Below are positions 8,707 to 16,177 of a stretch of DNA of 64,000 bases, one piece after another. The notes beneath the pieces were generated by a model. That model was not told the origin of the DNA. It made no database searches and saw only the letters and a list, made by a program, of their open reading frames with translations. How positions within the stretch are numbered: position 1 is the stretch's first letter; every line of letters begins with the position of its first letter. The translations under genes and the position numbers were made by a program. Location of the stretch: NCBI RefSeq assembly GCF_001570425.1, contig NZ_BCSX01000003.1, positions 62,001-126,000 of the forward strand, given 5' to 3'. Source of the stretch: Mycolicibacterium brisbanense. GTDB taxonomy: Bacteria; Actinomycetota; Actinomycetes; Mycobacteriales; Mycobacteriaceae.

Positions 8707-9264
8707 GTGAGCGAGCAGGACCGGGTGCGCTGGGACGCTCGGCACGCCATGTCGGCGGCGGACCCCGAGAGCGGTCTTCCGCCGGTCTTCGCCGCCCATG
8801 TCGCCGAATTCCCGGTGACGGGCAGCGCGCTCGACATCGCTTGCGGACAGGGCGCAGTGTCCATCTGGCTTGCGCAACACGGTCTGCACGTTCTCGGTGT
8901 CGACGTGTCACCAGTGGCCATCGCGACTGCCCGCAACGAGGCGCGGCGGCTCGGGGTCGCCGACCGATGTCGATTCGACGTGGTCGACCTGGATGACGGC
9001 CTGCCCGCAGGTCCGCCTGTCGACGTCATCTTCTGTCATCGGTTCCGCGACGCCAGACTCGACCGCGCTCTCGTCGACCGCTTGGCACCGGGCGGACTGC
9101 TCGCCATCAGCGTGCTCAGCGAGGTCGGCGGCGCACCGGGCCCGTTCCGCGCCAGGCCCGGAGAACTGACCGCCGCGTTCGCCGATCTCGAGGTGATCGC
9201 GGCGGGCGAGGGCGACGGCGAGGCCTGGCTGGTCGCAACGGTCGCGAACCGACAGGCCTCTTGA
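8707..9264 (+). CDS. SAM-dependent class I methyltransferase
   Basis: A 185-residue methyltransferase. Motif I is ALDIACGQGAVSIWLAQHG followed by the acidic loop LGVDVSPVA; post-motif VDLDDG and LAPGGLLAISV match motifs II-III of the class I Rossmann fold. The GTG at 8707 is preferred because the protein then begins at the usual point for tellurite-resistance/UbiE-like small methyltransferases. It is divergent from the oxidoreductase across 66 bases that must hold both promoters. The substrate is not predictable. Confidence 0.8.
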   Translation: MSEQDRVRWDARHAMSAADPESGLPPVFAAHVAEFPVTGSALDIACGQGAVSIWLAQHGLHVLGVDVSPVAIATARNEARRLGVADRCRFDVVDLDDGLPAGPPVDVIFCHRFRDARLDRALVDRLAPGGLLAISVLSEVGGAPGPFRARPGELTAAFADLEVIAAGEGDGEAWLVATVANRQAS

Positions 9265-9349
9265 CCGTCGGGATCGGCGGCTGCGCTAGCCGTGCAGATC
9301 GGGATCGGACTGCAAGAGCCGTACCTCGGGGCTCATAACAGTCCCCGGT

Positions 9350-10615
9350 TCATCGCTGTGCCGACACCGCCGCGCGCTCAAAGCGAATCTCGCCGTCGAT
9401 GATCGTGGCGACGGCCGAGCCTGCGCCCGCCTCGACGATGGCAGCCAGGGTATCGGCCGCGGTGGACTCCTCGATGCCGAGAACGGTGATATCCGCGAGC
9501 TTCCCGGCGGTCAGGGTGCCGATCTGGTCACCCAGCCCCATCGCGGCCGCGCCCCCGGCCGTCGCTGCGGTGAAGAGCCGCGCATGCAGATCGGGCGCGG
9601 TGTAACCCTGGTCCCGGGCGATGCGGTGCAGCGCCGCGGCATCGGCCAGCACATCTAGCGACGGGCTCGACGACAGCGAATCGGTGCCGACCGCAATTGG
9701 ATTGCCTTCCCGCAGGTAGGCCGCAACAGGTGCGGCGTCCAAGCCGAGGACCGCGTTGGAACGTGGGCACAGAGCCACCACGGTGCATGTGTCCCGCAAT
9801 CTGGCGCGGTCGTCGGCGTCGACGTAGATACCGTGGGCGATGTGGGTGTGCGTGCCCAGCACCCCGAGGGTGTCGGCGTAGATCACCGGACGGACCGCGG
9901 CGCCGCCGCCACGTAACAAGGCGAACTCACCGTGTCCCCAGGCCCGCCATTGCTCGGCGAGCGGTCCCGCACCGCCGGCGATGTAGTCGTGCTCGGCAGA
10001 CGATTCGGCGACGTGGACGTGGCTGCGCAATCCGAGCTCTCGGGCCAGCTTGCCCAGATCGTCGAGTACTCCGGTGTCGAGGGAATACGGTGCGTGCGGC
10101 GACAACCCGACCGCTCCGGTGGCCTGCGCCAACACCGCGAGCGTCTCTTGCCGGCCGCGCTCCGACCAGTCGGTGTCATGCCACGCCATCACCTCCCAGT
10201 AAGCGATCCCGTGCATCCGGCCGGCAGACAGCACATTGAGTGCTTCGGCATGCGTCACGACATCGCCGATCGCGGTGGTGCCGCTGCGGATCGCGGTTTC
10301 CAGTCCCAGTTCTGCTGACGCACGCCAGTCGCCACGGCGCGAATACTCCGCTTCGAAGGCCGTCGACCATGCTTCGAAACTGTCGTAGCTGCCCTGCCCG
10401 AGCTCAGCCATGTGGGTGTACTGCAGATGGGTGTGGGCGTTGACCAGGCCGGGGATCAAGGTGCCTGACCATTCGACAACCTCGCCGGCACGGTGCAATT
10501 CATCCACGCTGCCAACTGCGACGATCCGCGAACCGGTGACGGCCACTGCGCCGTGACGGATGGCGCGCGCACCGGTGAGGACCCACGGCGCGGTGTGGAC
10601 CCGAGTACCGGTCAT
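9350..10615 (-). CDS. Amidohydrolase, SAH/MTA/aminofutalosine deaminase type
   Basis: A 421-residue TIM-barrel metallohydrolase of the TrzN/MtaD/guanine-deaminase branch. Metal and catalytic residues are visible: H61 and H63 in VNAHTHLQ, H201 and E204 in HVHVAE, H261 in HIAHG and D312 in GTDSLSS; SPHAPYS (around 172) matches the substrate-loop motif of S-adenosylhomocysteine/5'-methylthioadenosine deaminases and aminodeoxyfutalosine deaminases. The ATG at 10615 overlaps the stop of the ECF T gene. It is the last gene of an operon with two SAHH-like proteins, which favours deamination of an adenosyl-type nucleoside. A different 6-aminopurine substrate remains possible. Confidence 0.82.
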   Translation of the reverse strand: MTGTRVHTAPWVLTGARAIRHGAVAVTGSRIVAVGSVDELHRAGEVVEWSGTLIPGLVNAHTHLQYTHMAELGQGSYDSFEAWSTAFEAEYSRRGDWRASAELGLETAIRSGTTAIGDVVTHAEALNVLSAGRMHGIAYWEVMAWHDTDWSERGRQETLAVLAQATGAVGLSPHAPYSLDTGVLDDLGKLARELGLRSHVHVAESSAEHDYIAGGAGPLAEQWRAWGHGEFALLRGGGAAVRPVIYADTLGVLGTHTHIAHGIYVDADDRARLRDTCTVVALCPRSNAVLGLDAAPVAAYLREGNPIAVGTDSLSSSPSLDVLADAAALHRIARDQGYTAPDLHARLFTAATAGGAAAMGLGDQIGTLTAGKLADITVLGIEESTAADTLAAIVEAGAGSAVATIIDGEIRFERAAVSAQR

Positions 10616-11427
10616 CCGACCCACAATCCGGGCATGTGGCCGGTCACCGAGGCGACCGTCGCGGTGACGGTCGCCGCTGTGCAGAACCCGATGAGTGCCA
10701 TGTCGGTGCCGTTCAACCGTAGCGTGCGCAACCACGTGCGGCGCTGAGATCCAAACCCTCGCAGGTCCAGTGCATCCGCGACATCCTCGGCGTCGACGAA
10801 GGCGCTGACCGTGACGGGAACGACGAGCGGCCGCAGTCGGCTGATCCGGCGTGCCGGATTGCGGGTATGTCCTGTCTCGTAACCCCGTAGCCGTTGTGCC
10901 GCAATGGTTTCCCGGAGATTGGCCGCCAGTGTCGGGATGAACCGGAATGTCAGGTCGATACCGTAGGCGAATCTCGACGGCATTCCCAGGCGAGCGAAGG
11001 CCACCGAAAGGTCGCCAGGCCGGACCGCGAAGGACAGCGGGAAACCCGTCGCCGCGATCGCCAGGAATCGAAGCAGCATCGTCACCGTGTATGACACGGT
11101 CGCGGTCGAGACCACGACACCGATACCGGGGATCGTGAAGAGTTCGGCTGCGACACCGGCGTATTGCCCTGCACCGGCGATCACCCCGTTCACTCCGGCC
11201 AGCAGCAGCACGAACACACCGACGAACAACCAGTTGGTGCGCACCTCGCCGAACGGAATGCCGGCCGAGAGGTAGTAGGCCAGAGCCAGCAGGGCCGCGA
11301 TGGCCATCAGCCGGACGTCCTGGATTTGTGCGACGACCACGATGGTCAGTGCGCTGACCAGGATCAGCACCCGTGGATCGCGGCGCCCCAGGAACGAATT
11401 TGCCGCGAGATATCGAATGGTTTCCAC
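10612..11427 (-). CDS. ECF transporter T component (EcfT)
   Basis: A 271-residue membrane protein of the energy-coupling factor T family (CbiQ/EcfT). It has several hydrophobic helices, and the cytoplasmic coupling region carries RFIPTLAANLRETIAAQRLRG and later DALDLRGFG, the two Arg-containing coupling motifs that contact the ATPases. The GTG start shares bases with the stop of the S-component gene (TAGTG), and its own stop overlaps the amidohydrolase start. It transmits ATP-driven movement to the substrate-binding S protein encoded just upstream. Confidence 0.88.
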   Translation of the reverse strand: METIRYLAANSFLGRRDPRVLILVSALTIVVVAQIQDVRLMAIAALLALAYYLSAGIPFGEVRTNWLFVGVFVLLLAGVNGVIAGAGQYAGVAAELFTIPGIGVVVSTATVSYTVTMLLRFLAIAATGFPLSFAVRPGDLSVAFARLGMPSRFAYGIDLTFRFIPTLAANLRETIAAQRLRGYETGHTRNPARRISRLRPLVVPVTVSAFVDAEDVADALDLRGFGSQRRTWLRTLRLNGTDMALIGFCTAATVTATVASVTGHMPGLWVG

Positions 11428-11984
11428 TATCGGCCGGCGCGATTGGCCAGAGGCTGCCAGGCCCGGTCGAGTACTGGGACCAGGATCACCGAAACCAGTG
11501 CTGTGTTCAGGATCGCCGGCAGATAGGCCGCGGTCAGCCAGTACCCGAACGTATTGCCGAGGAAGATGTCGGTCACGGTGAACGCGAGGCCGACGACGAT
11601 GGCGATCACCGAGATGATGGCGGCCCGGACAACCTGTCGCGACTGCGAATCCGGTTGCGGGTAGTAGTTGGCGATGAGGCCCGCGATCAAGCCCACCAGA
11701 CCGTTGGCCAGGCTCCAGTTCCAGTATGTGAGGAAGCCGAATCCCTGGATTTGGTCGACGATGGCGTTGCCGACGACACCGGTGAAGAATCCGGCGATGG
11801 GGCCGAAGCGGATGCCGACGAACGGGATGATCGCAAGCGCGGGGCGCAGCGACACGTTTGCGGTGCCGGGGATGATGAAGCTGAACACGCCGAGCACGCC
11901 GTAGAGCGCGGCTCCGACTGCGCCGAACACCACGGTGCGTGATGTGACGGCCCAAGGTTTCTGCGCGGCACGGGTTGCGGTCAT
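11427..11984 (-). CDS. ECF transporter S component (substrate-specific)
   Basis: A 185-residue membrane protein with about six helices. The N-terminal helix reads VVFGAVGAALYGVLG, a small-residue pattern used by ECF S proteins to dock onto EcfT, and SLRPALAIIPFVGIRFGP and GFFTGVVGN are typical S-component loops. It determines what the transporter binds. I do not recognise it as BioY, ThiT, RibU, CbiMN or QueT type. The co-transcribed SAHH-like and deaminase genes suggest a nucleoside or thioether nucleoside ligand; that is inference only. It lies 13 bases after the ATPase gene. Confidence 0.82.
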   Translation of the reverse strand: MTATRAAQKPWAVTSRTVVFGAVGAALYGVLGVFSFIIPGTANVSLRPALAIIPFVGIRFGPIAGFFTGVVGNAIVDQIQGFGFLTYWNWSLANGLVGLIAGLIANYYPQPDSQSRQVVRAAIISVIAIVVGLAFTVTDIFLGNTFGYWLTAAYLPAILNTALVSVILVPVLDRAWQPLANRAGR

Positions 11985-11997
11985 CTTGGTTCCTCTG

Positions 11998-13650
11998 TTA
12001 TCTGGGCGCCGCTACCGTGCGGCTGAGTTGGCGGGCTAGTTCGTGCGGAGGTGGAATGACCTCTGCACCAATGGATATCGACCGTGCGGCGCGAACGTAG
12101 TCGGTCTCCCGCAATACCGCGCGCCCAGTGGCCGGCGCGGTGTCGTCATGCCACAGACCGATGTCCTCGACGATCTGGCGCGGGGGTCCGTCGGCAATCA
12201 GCCTGCCGTCGTCGACGACGATGATCCGGTCGGAGCGCCACAGCGCCAGGTCGACGTCATGGGTGATGAAGTAAATGCTCTGAATGTCCGGCAGCGCCCA
12301 GATGGCGTCGAGGAAATGGTTGGCGGACCGCTCGTCCTGGCCCGCGGTCGGTTCGTCCAAGATCAACGACCGCGGCCGCAGCGTCAGTGCCAATGCCAGT
12401 GCCAGGCGCCGTTGCTCGCCGAACGACAGCGTTCGCGGAGAGCGGTCCCAGATATCGGGGATGTCGGAGAGGCCGACTGTCGCGAGAGCCTCGGCAGACA
12501 CCGCCTCGATTTCCGATTCGTCGAAGCCGAGGTTGCGGGGGCCGAACGCCAGCTCGTCGGCGACGGTCCCGGCGAAGAGCGCCTGAGCCGGATTCTGGAA
12601 CAGATAGCCGCACAATGCCGTCAGCCCGGCGGCGCGGTAGTCGGCGACCTCGCGGCCGGCAATGCTGACGCGGCCGTCGAGCACTTCTACCAGGCCGACT
12701 GCGGCACGCAGCAATGTCGATTTGCCCGCACCATTGCGGCCCAGCACCGCAATGTGTTGCCGCGCAAGCAGATCGGCGTTGACCGCGCCCAGTACCGGCG
12801 TCCCGGCATAACCGATGGACGCATCCTCGTACCGCAGCAGCGAGGGACCCGGTGCGGCCGGGGCCGCCGTCCGCTGTGTCGACAGCTCGGCCGCACGCGT
12901 GACCAGGGCGTCGAACGGCAAGTTGACGGCGTCGGGGTCGGCGACCCGGAGAAAACCCTCCAGATCGCCCGAGTATGTGACGCGTCCGTGGTCCAGATGC
13001 AGCACTCGGTTCGGTGCCATCGGGACCACATCACCGACCCGGTGCTCTATGACCATCGCTGCACCACCGTCGTCGACATGCCGGCGTAGTGCGCGCAGTA
13101 CCCGCACTGCGGCGTCCGGATCGAGATTGGCCAATGGTTCGTCTGCGATGATCAACCGCGGCCGTAGCACCAGGATGCCGGCGAATGCCACCAATTGCAG
13201 CTGGCCTCCGGACAATTCGTGGGTGGAGACTCCGAGCAGGTCGTCGTCTATCTGCAGAGTGTCGGCCACCGCGTGCACGCGGTCCAGGATCTGCGTGGCC
13301 GGTAGTCCGCGATTCTCCAGCCCAAAGGCGATGTCGGCGAGCACTGAATGCCCGACCACCTGCTTGGCGGGGTTCTGCAGCAGCGTCCCTACCGACTCGG
13401 CGATATCGCGGATGGACGAGGTGACGGTGTCCACCCCGTCCACCAGGATCGATCCGGTGATATCGACGCGGTAGGAATGGGGGACAAGACCGTTGAGCGC
13501 GCGCATCACCGTGCTCTTTCCGCATCCCGAGGGTCCGGCGAGCAGGATCAGATCACCGGGATGCACCGCCAGGTTCACACCGCTGATCGCCGGCCGCTTG
13601 GCCGCGCGGTAGGTGACGGTGACGTCCTGCATGGTCGCGAGCGCGGTCAC
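11998..13650 (-). CDS. ECF transporter fused double ATPase (EcfA-EcfA')
   Basis: A 550-residue protein with two ABC ATPase domains fused in tandem. Domain 1 (about 1-235) has Walker A AGPSGCGKST, signature ELSGGQLQ and Walker B LIIADEP; domain 2 (about 265-500) has Walker A GRNGAGKST, signature LSFGEQRR (atypical, F for G) and Walker B LILDEP. It powers the S/T module encoded next. Start overlaps the stop of the SAHH-like gene upstream (ATGA). Fused EcfAA' proteins are common in Actinobacteria. Confidence 0.9.
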   Translation of the reverse strand: MTALATMQDVTVTYRAAKRPAISGVNLAVHPGDLILLAGPSGCGKSTVMRALNGLVPHSYRVDITGSILVDGVDTVTSSIRDIAESVGTLLQNPAKQVVGHSVLADIAFGLENRGLPATQILDRVHAVADTLQIDDDLLGVSTHELSGGQLQLVAFAGILVLRPRLIIADEPLANLDPDAAVRVLRALRRHVDDGGAAMVIEHRVGDVVPMAPNRVLHLDHGRVTYSGDLEGFLRVADPDAVNLPFDALVTRAAELSTQRTAAPAAPGPSLLRYEDASIGYAGTPVLGAVNADLLARQHIAVLGRNGAGKSTLLRAAVGLVEVLDGRVSIAGREVADYRAAGLTALCGYLFQNPAQALFAGTVADELAFGPRNLGFDESEIEAVSAEALATVGLSDIPDIWDRSPRTLSFGEQRRLALALALTLRPRSLILDEPTAGQDERSANHFLDAIWALPDIQSIYFITHDVDLALWRSDRIIVVDDGRLIADGPPRQIVEDIGLWHDDTAPATGRAVLRETDYVRAARSISIGAEVIPPPHELARQLSRTVAAPR

Positions 13651-14864
13651 CGGTGCTCACCTGGCCCGTCGATGCGTACCCCGAGGCTGTCGAGCTTGGC
13701 CTGTGCCACTCGGGTGTCCGCCGACTCGGGCAGCGGATGGACACCGGGCGGCAGTTCTGTCCCGGACGTGGCCAGGAGTTCGATTGCCAGCAGCTGCACC
13801 CCGAACGAGAGGTCCATGATTTCGATCGGATTGCCTTCTCCGGCAGTGCAGTTGATGCAATTGCCGTCATCGAGGATGAGAATCGAACGCCCGTTGGGCA
13901 GATCGAACGCCTCGACACGACGACCGACGGTGCGCCGTCGGGCGCCCGCGGCGACGACGGCGTCGATGGCGATCTCCTGATCGACGCCACCGGCTACGGC
14001 CACGGCCGCGCCGTCGGGAAGCGACAGCAGGTGCTCGAGATCGACGGTGTGGGCCACCCCGGTCGCCGAAATCAGCAGGTCGGCCGCCGCGGCGGCCTCA
14101 GTCAGGGGTGCCACGGCGAAACCGGCGTGCAACGCCTCCAAGGCCTTGACCGGGTCATGCTCGGCGACCGTGACCCTCGCGCCCAGAGCGCTCACCGCGC
14201 GCGCGACGCCCCGACCCACGTAACCGTATCCGGCCACCGCGACCGGCTTGGCGGTCAACGCGGTGCCCAGCAGATCGACGATGGTCAGGACGGTCGACTG
14301 GCCGGTGCCGTATCCGTTGTCGAACAGTGTCTTGCAGCGTGCGTCATTCGCTGCGATGACCGGGATCCGTAGCCGGCCCTGCTGTGACATGGCCTGCAGG
14401 GGCCAGAGTCCGCTGGTGGTCTCCTCTGACGCACCGATGAGGGTGCCGAGAAGGTCGGCGCGTTCGGCGTGAGCGAGCCGGATCACGCTCGAACCATCGT
14501 CGACCAGGATGTCGAGACCTCGGTCCAGAAACTCCAGCGCCAGCCGTCGGTCGATGTCCCGGTCAGCGTCGGCCTGCGCGAAGACCGCGATGCCGGCCTG
14601 GCGCAGGGCGGCGGCGACGTCGTCACGGGTGCATGCGCCGTCGCAGACCACCGACACGTCCGCGCCCGCGGCTGCGAGGCTCAGCGCCAGGTTGGCGGTC
14701 TTGGGCTCCAGCACGAGTGACAAGCCGATCCGACGCCCTGCGACGACTCCACTGGCACGCAGTTGTGCACTCAGCGCGGCTGTGACCGGCATGAATCGCC
14801 GCGCCCAGTCGATCTTCTCCTGTCCCGACGTCCACACCGCAGGTTCGTGCACCGAGGCCGTCAC
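13647..14864 (-). CDS. Divergent S-adenosylhomocysteine hydrolase-like protein
   Basis: A 405-residue homologue of adenosylhomocysteinase. Conserved SAHH features: LVDDGSSVIRLAH (119-132; compare the LDDGGD block), the substrate-site SEETTSG (E147, E148), NDARCKTLFDN (K178 and D182 match the catalytic Lys and Asp), the NAD-binding AGYGYVGRGVA (211-221), and a C-terminal GNPIEIMDLSF block. Differences: the Cys of YGCRHS is replaced (YGTGQS) and the GHFDNEID motif reads AGGVDQEID. The enzyme probably still binds NAD and may hydrolyse a modified nucleoside-homocysteine. Some archaea deaminate SAH to S-inosylhomocysteine and cleave that with an SAHH homologue; the deaminase-type gene in the same operon fits this scheme. 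Confidence 0.78.
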   Translation of the reverse strand: MTASVHEPAVWTSGQEKIDWARRFMPVTAALSAQLRASGVVAGRRIGLSLVLEPKTANLALSLAAAGADVSVVCDGACTRDDVAAALRQAGIAVFAQADADRDIDRRLALEFLDRGLDILVDDGSSVIRLAHAERADLLGTLIGASEETTSGLWPLQAMSQQGRLRIPVIAANDARCKTLFDNGYGTGQSTVLTIVDLLGTALTAKPVAVAGYGYVGRGVARAVSALGARVTVAEHDPVKALEALHAGFAVAPLTEAAAAADLLISATGVAHTVDLEHLLSLPDGAAVAVAGGVDQEIAIDAVVAAGARRRTVGRRVEAFDLPNGRSILILDDGNCINCTAGEGNPIEIMDLSFGVQLLAIELLATSGTELPPGVHPLPESADTRVAQAKLDSLGVRIDGPGEHR

Positions 14865-15655
14865 GGTTGCAGTACTTCGGCCAGCGCGATATCGGCATGC
14901 TGCGCTCCCACCGTGGCCAGCAGTACGGCGTATGCCGCGCGGATTTCTGCTGTGGTGTGGTGCAGGGCGTCCGTTTCCACACGTGGCACCACGACGATCG
15001 GCCGCGGTCCCTCGAAGTGGCCCAATCCGCGCACAGCCCAGGCGGCAGTGACGCTATCGGGGTGAAAAGTGGCGTGAGTCCCCGCATCCACCACCAGCAG
15101 CGGGCGCACTCCTGCAGCCACCGCATCCGGCGTCAACTCGGGATGGCCGACTCCGGTCGCTACCACGACGTCGACATCAGCTGGTATGAAAGGCGATTCG
15201 GTAATCCGGTGCGATGGCGCGGCGTGCCTGATGGCAATGTCCAACAGCCCGACCGGTTCGTCTGCGGTCAGTTGGATGCGGCCGCCGAACCGGATGATCG
15301 CGGCGGCCAGGGCATCTGCGACATGGCCGGTGCCGGCGATCAGAAATCTGGTACTCGGAATCAGCAGGTTCGTCTCGCGGGCAAATGAACTCAGCACCAG
15401 ATCTGCCCAGGCGCGCGCCTCGAATGCCGCGACTACCGACGAGTTCGCAATGTCGGAACGCCCCACTGACACGCGGGCCCCAGTTCCCGGTTGGCCCACG
15501 GTGCGCCATAGGCTTTGGATTGCTGCTGCGGTGACGGCGTCGATCGACGAATCGACGTCCAGGGAGACGCGATGTGCCGTGGTCGCGGCGCGGAGGCGCA
15601 CCCGCGCGGCGACATTGGATGCGCTCGGCGCGCGGAGCAGAAGATCGGACATCAT
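14861..15655 (-). CDS. Short SAHH-like/Rossmann NAD-binding protein
   Basis: A 264-residue protein weakly like the NAD-binding and C-terminal parts of the SAHH family. FLIAGTGHVADALAAAIIRFGG (around 104-125) is a Rossmann nucleotide loop, and VVATGVGHPELTPDAVAAG corresponds to the SAHH stretch after the NAD domain. The substrate half with its catalytic Lys/Asp is not recognisable, so it may be a partner or pseudo-subunit of the neighbouring full-length protein. Start choice is uncertain: GTG at 15658 and ATGs at 15655 and 15652 are adjacent, none with a good ribosome-binding site. First gene of the ECF operon; stop and next start overlap. Confidence 0.6.
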   Translation of the reverse strand: MMSDLLLRAPSASNVAARVRLRAATTAHRVSLDVDSSIDAVTAAAIQSLWRTVGQPGTGARVSVGRSDIANSSVVAAFEARAWADLVLSSFARETNLLIPSTRFLIAGTGHVADALAAAIIRFGGRIQLTADEPVGLLDIAIRHAAPSHRITESPFIPADVDVVVATGVGHPELTPDAVAAGVRPLLVVDAGTHATFHPDSVTAAWAVRGLGHFEGPRPIVVVPRVETDALHHTTAEIRAAYAVLLATVGAQHADIALAEVLQP

Positions 15656-15708
15656 CACTGTTCTAGCGGGTACTCGACCGCGTGAGAATGCTTACGTTCA
15701 CGGTGACC

Positions 15709-15725
15709 GCAAGCGGATCGCTTGC
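15709..15725. promoter_or_regulatory. Perfect 7-3-7 palindrome upstream of the ECF/SAHH operon
   Basis: GCAAGCG and CGCTTGC flank a 3-base centre (GAT on the plus strand). The element lies between the end of the ANTAR gene (15750) and the start of the ECF/SAHH operon (15655), both on the minus strand. An RNA hairpin here could terminate ANTAR transcription, act as an attenuator for the operon, or be an operator. A weaker stem-forming pair (ACCGTGA with TCACGCGGT) lies between it and the start codon. Confidence 0.45.
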
Positions 15726-15749
15726 ACTGCAGCCGCTTTGGATCTCGTG

Positions 15750-16064
15750 CTACGACGAGCATGCGAGTGTGGCGAACCGGCTACGCGCGATCAGCTCACC
15801 CCAGATTGCGAACGCTTCGGCATTCTCGGCGCAGGTGGAGGCGGTCGCGACCGCCACCAGACCTGCCGCGATACTGCCCAAGCCGATGCCTGTCTGCCGC
15901 ACCACCCGCGACAGCTCGACGAACGCGTCGTCCGGCGAGCACCCACGCAGACCGACCAGAATGCCGATCGCGGTGTCGATGACCTTCCGGGACGGGTCGG
16001 CCGTCGGATATCCGGTGTATCGCATACCCGGAATCATGGTCTGGGGCGCCCATCGATCCCACAT
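15750..16064 (-). CDS. Small ANTAR-domain protein
   Basis: A 104-residue protein almost wholly made of an ANTAR domain (about residues 25-75: VIDTAIGILVGLRGCSPDDA followed by FVELSRVVRQTG). ANTAR proteins bind paired hairpins in nascent RNA and prevent termination; they usually carry a sensory domain, which is missing here. The start is uncertain: the first ATG is at 16064 and a second in-frame ATG falls about ten codons later. It is directly upstream of, and co-oriented with, the SAHH/ECF operon, and downstream of the encapsulin terminator, so control of the ECF operon is an attractive guess. Confidence 0.7.
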   Translation of the reverse strand: MWDRWAPQTMIPGMRYTGYPTADPSRKVIDTAIGILVGLRGCSPDDAFVELSRVVRQTGIGLGSIAAGLVAVATASTCAENAEAFAIWGELIARSRFATLACSS

Positions 16065-16101
16065 ATCGGCGCAGCGTGATTACTACTTTGGCCGAGCAGA
16101 C

Positions 16102-16141
16102 GCAAACTTGCCCCAAATCAAGGGATTTGGGGCAAGTTTGC
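16102..16141. terminator. Terminator hairpin after the encapsulin/desulfurase operon
   Basis: A perfect 18-bp inverted repeat, GCAAACTTGCCCCAAATC at 16102-16119 against 16124-16141, with a 4-base loop. It lies 37 bases past the desulfurase stop on the minus strand. The flank GAGCAGACGCAAAC matches the mycobacterial GAGCAGACGCAA repeat core that also appears in the hairpin at 1074-1138. Confidence 0.75.
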
Positions 16142-16177
16142 TGGGGCCGTTCCCGCTTGCGGGGACTGCTTGCGAGG

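Noticed and set aside
8641..8889. N-terminal extension of the alcohol-dehydrogenase-family protein
   Set aside because: The extra 83 residues lie antisense to the methyltransferase, lack homology to the family and precede the canonical MRAIVYDP start.
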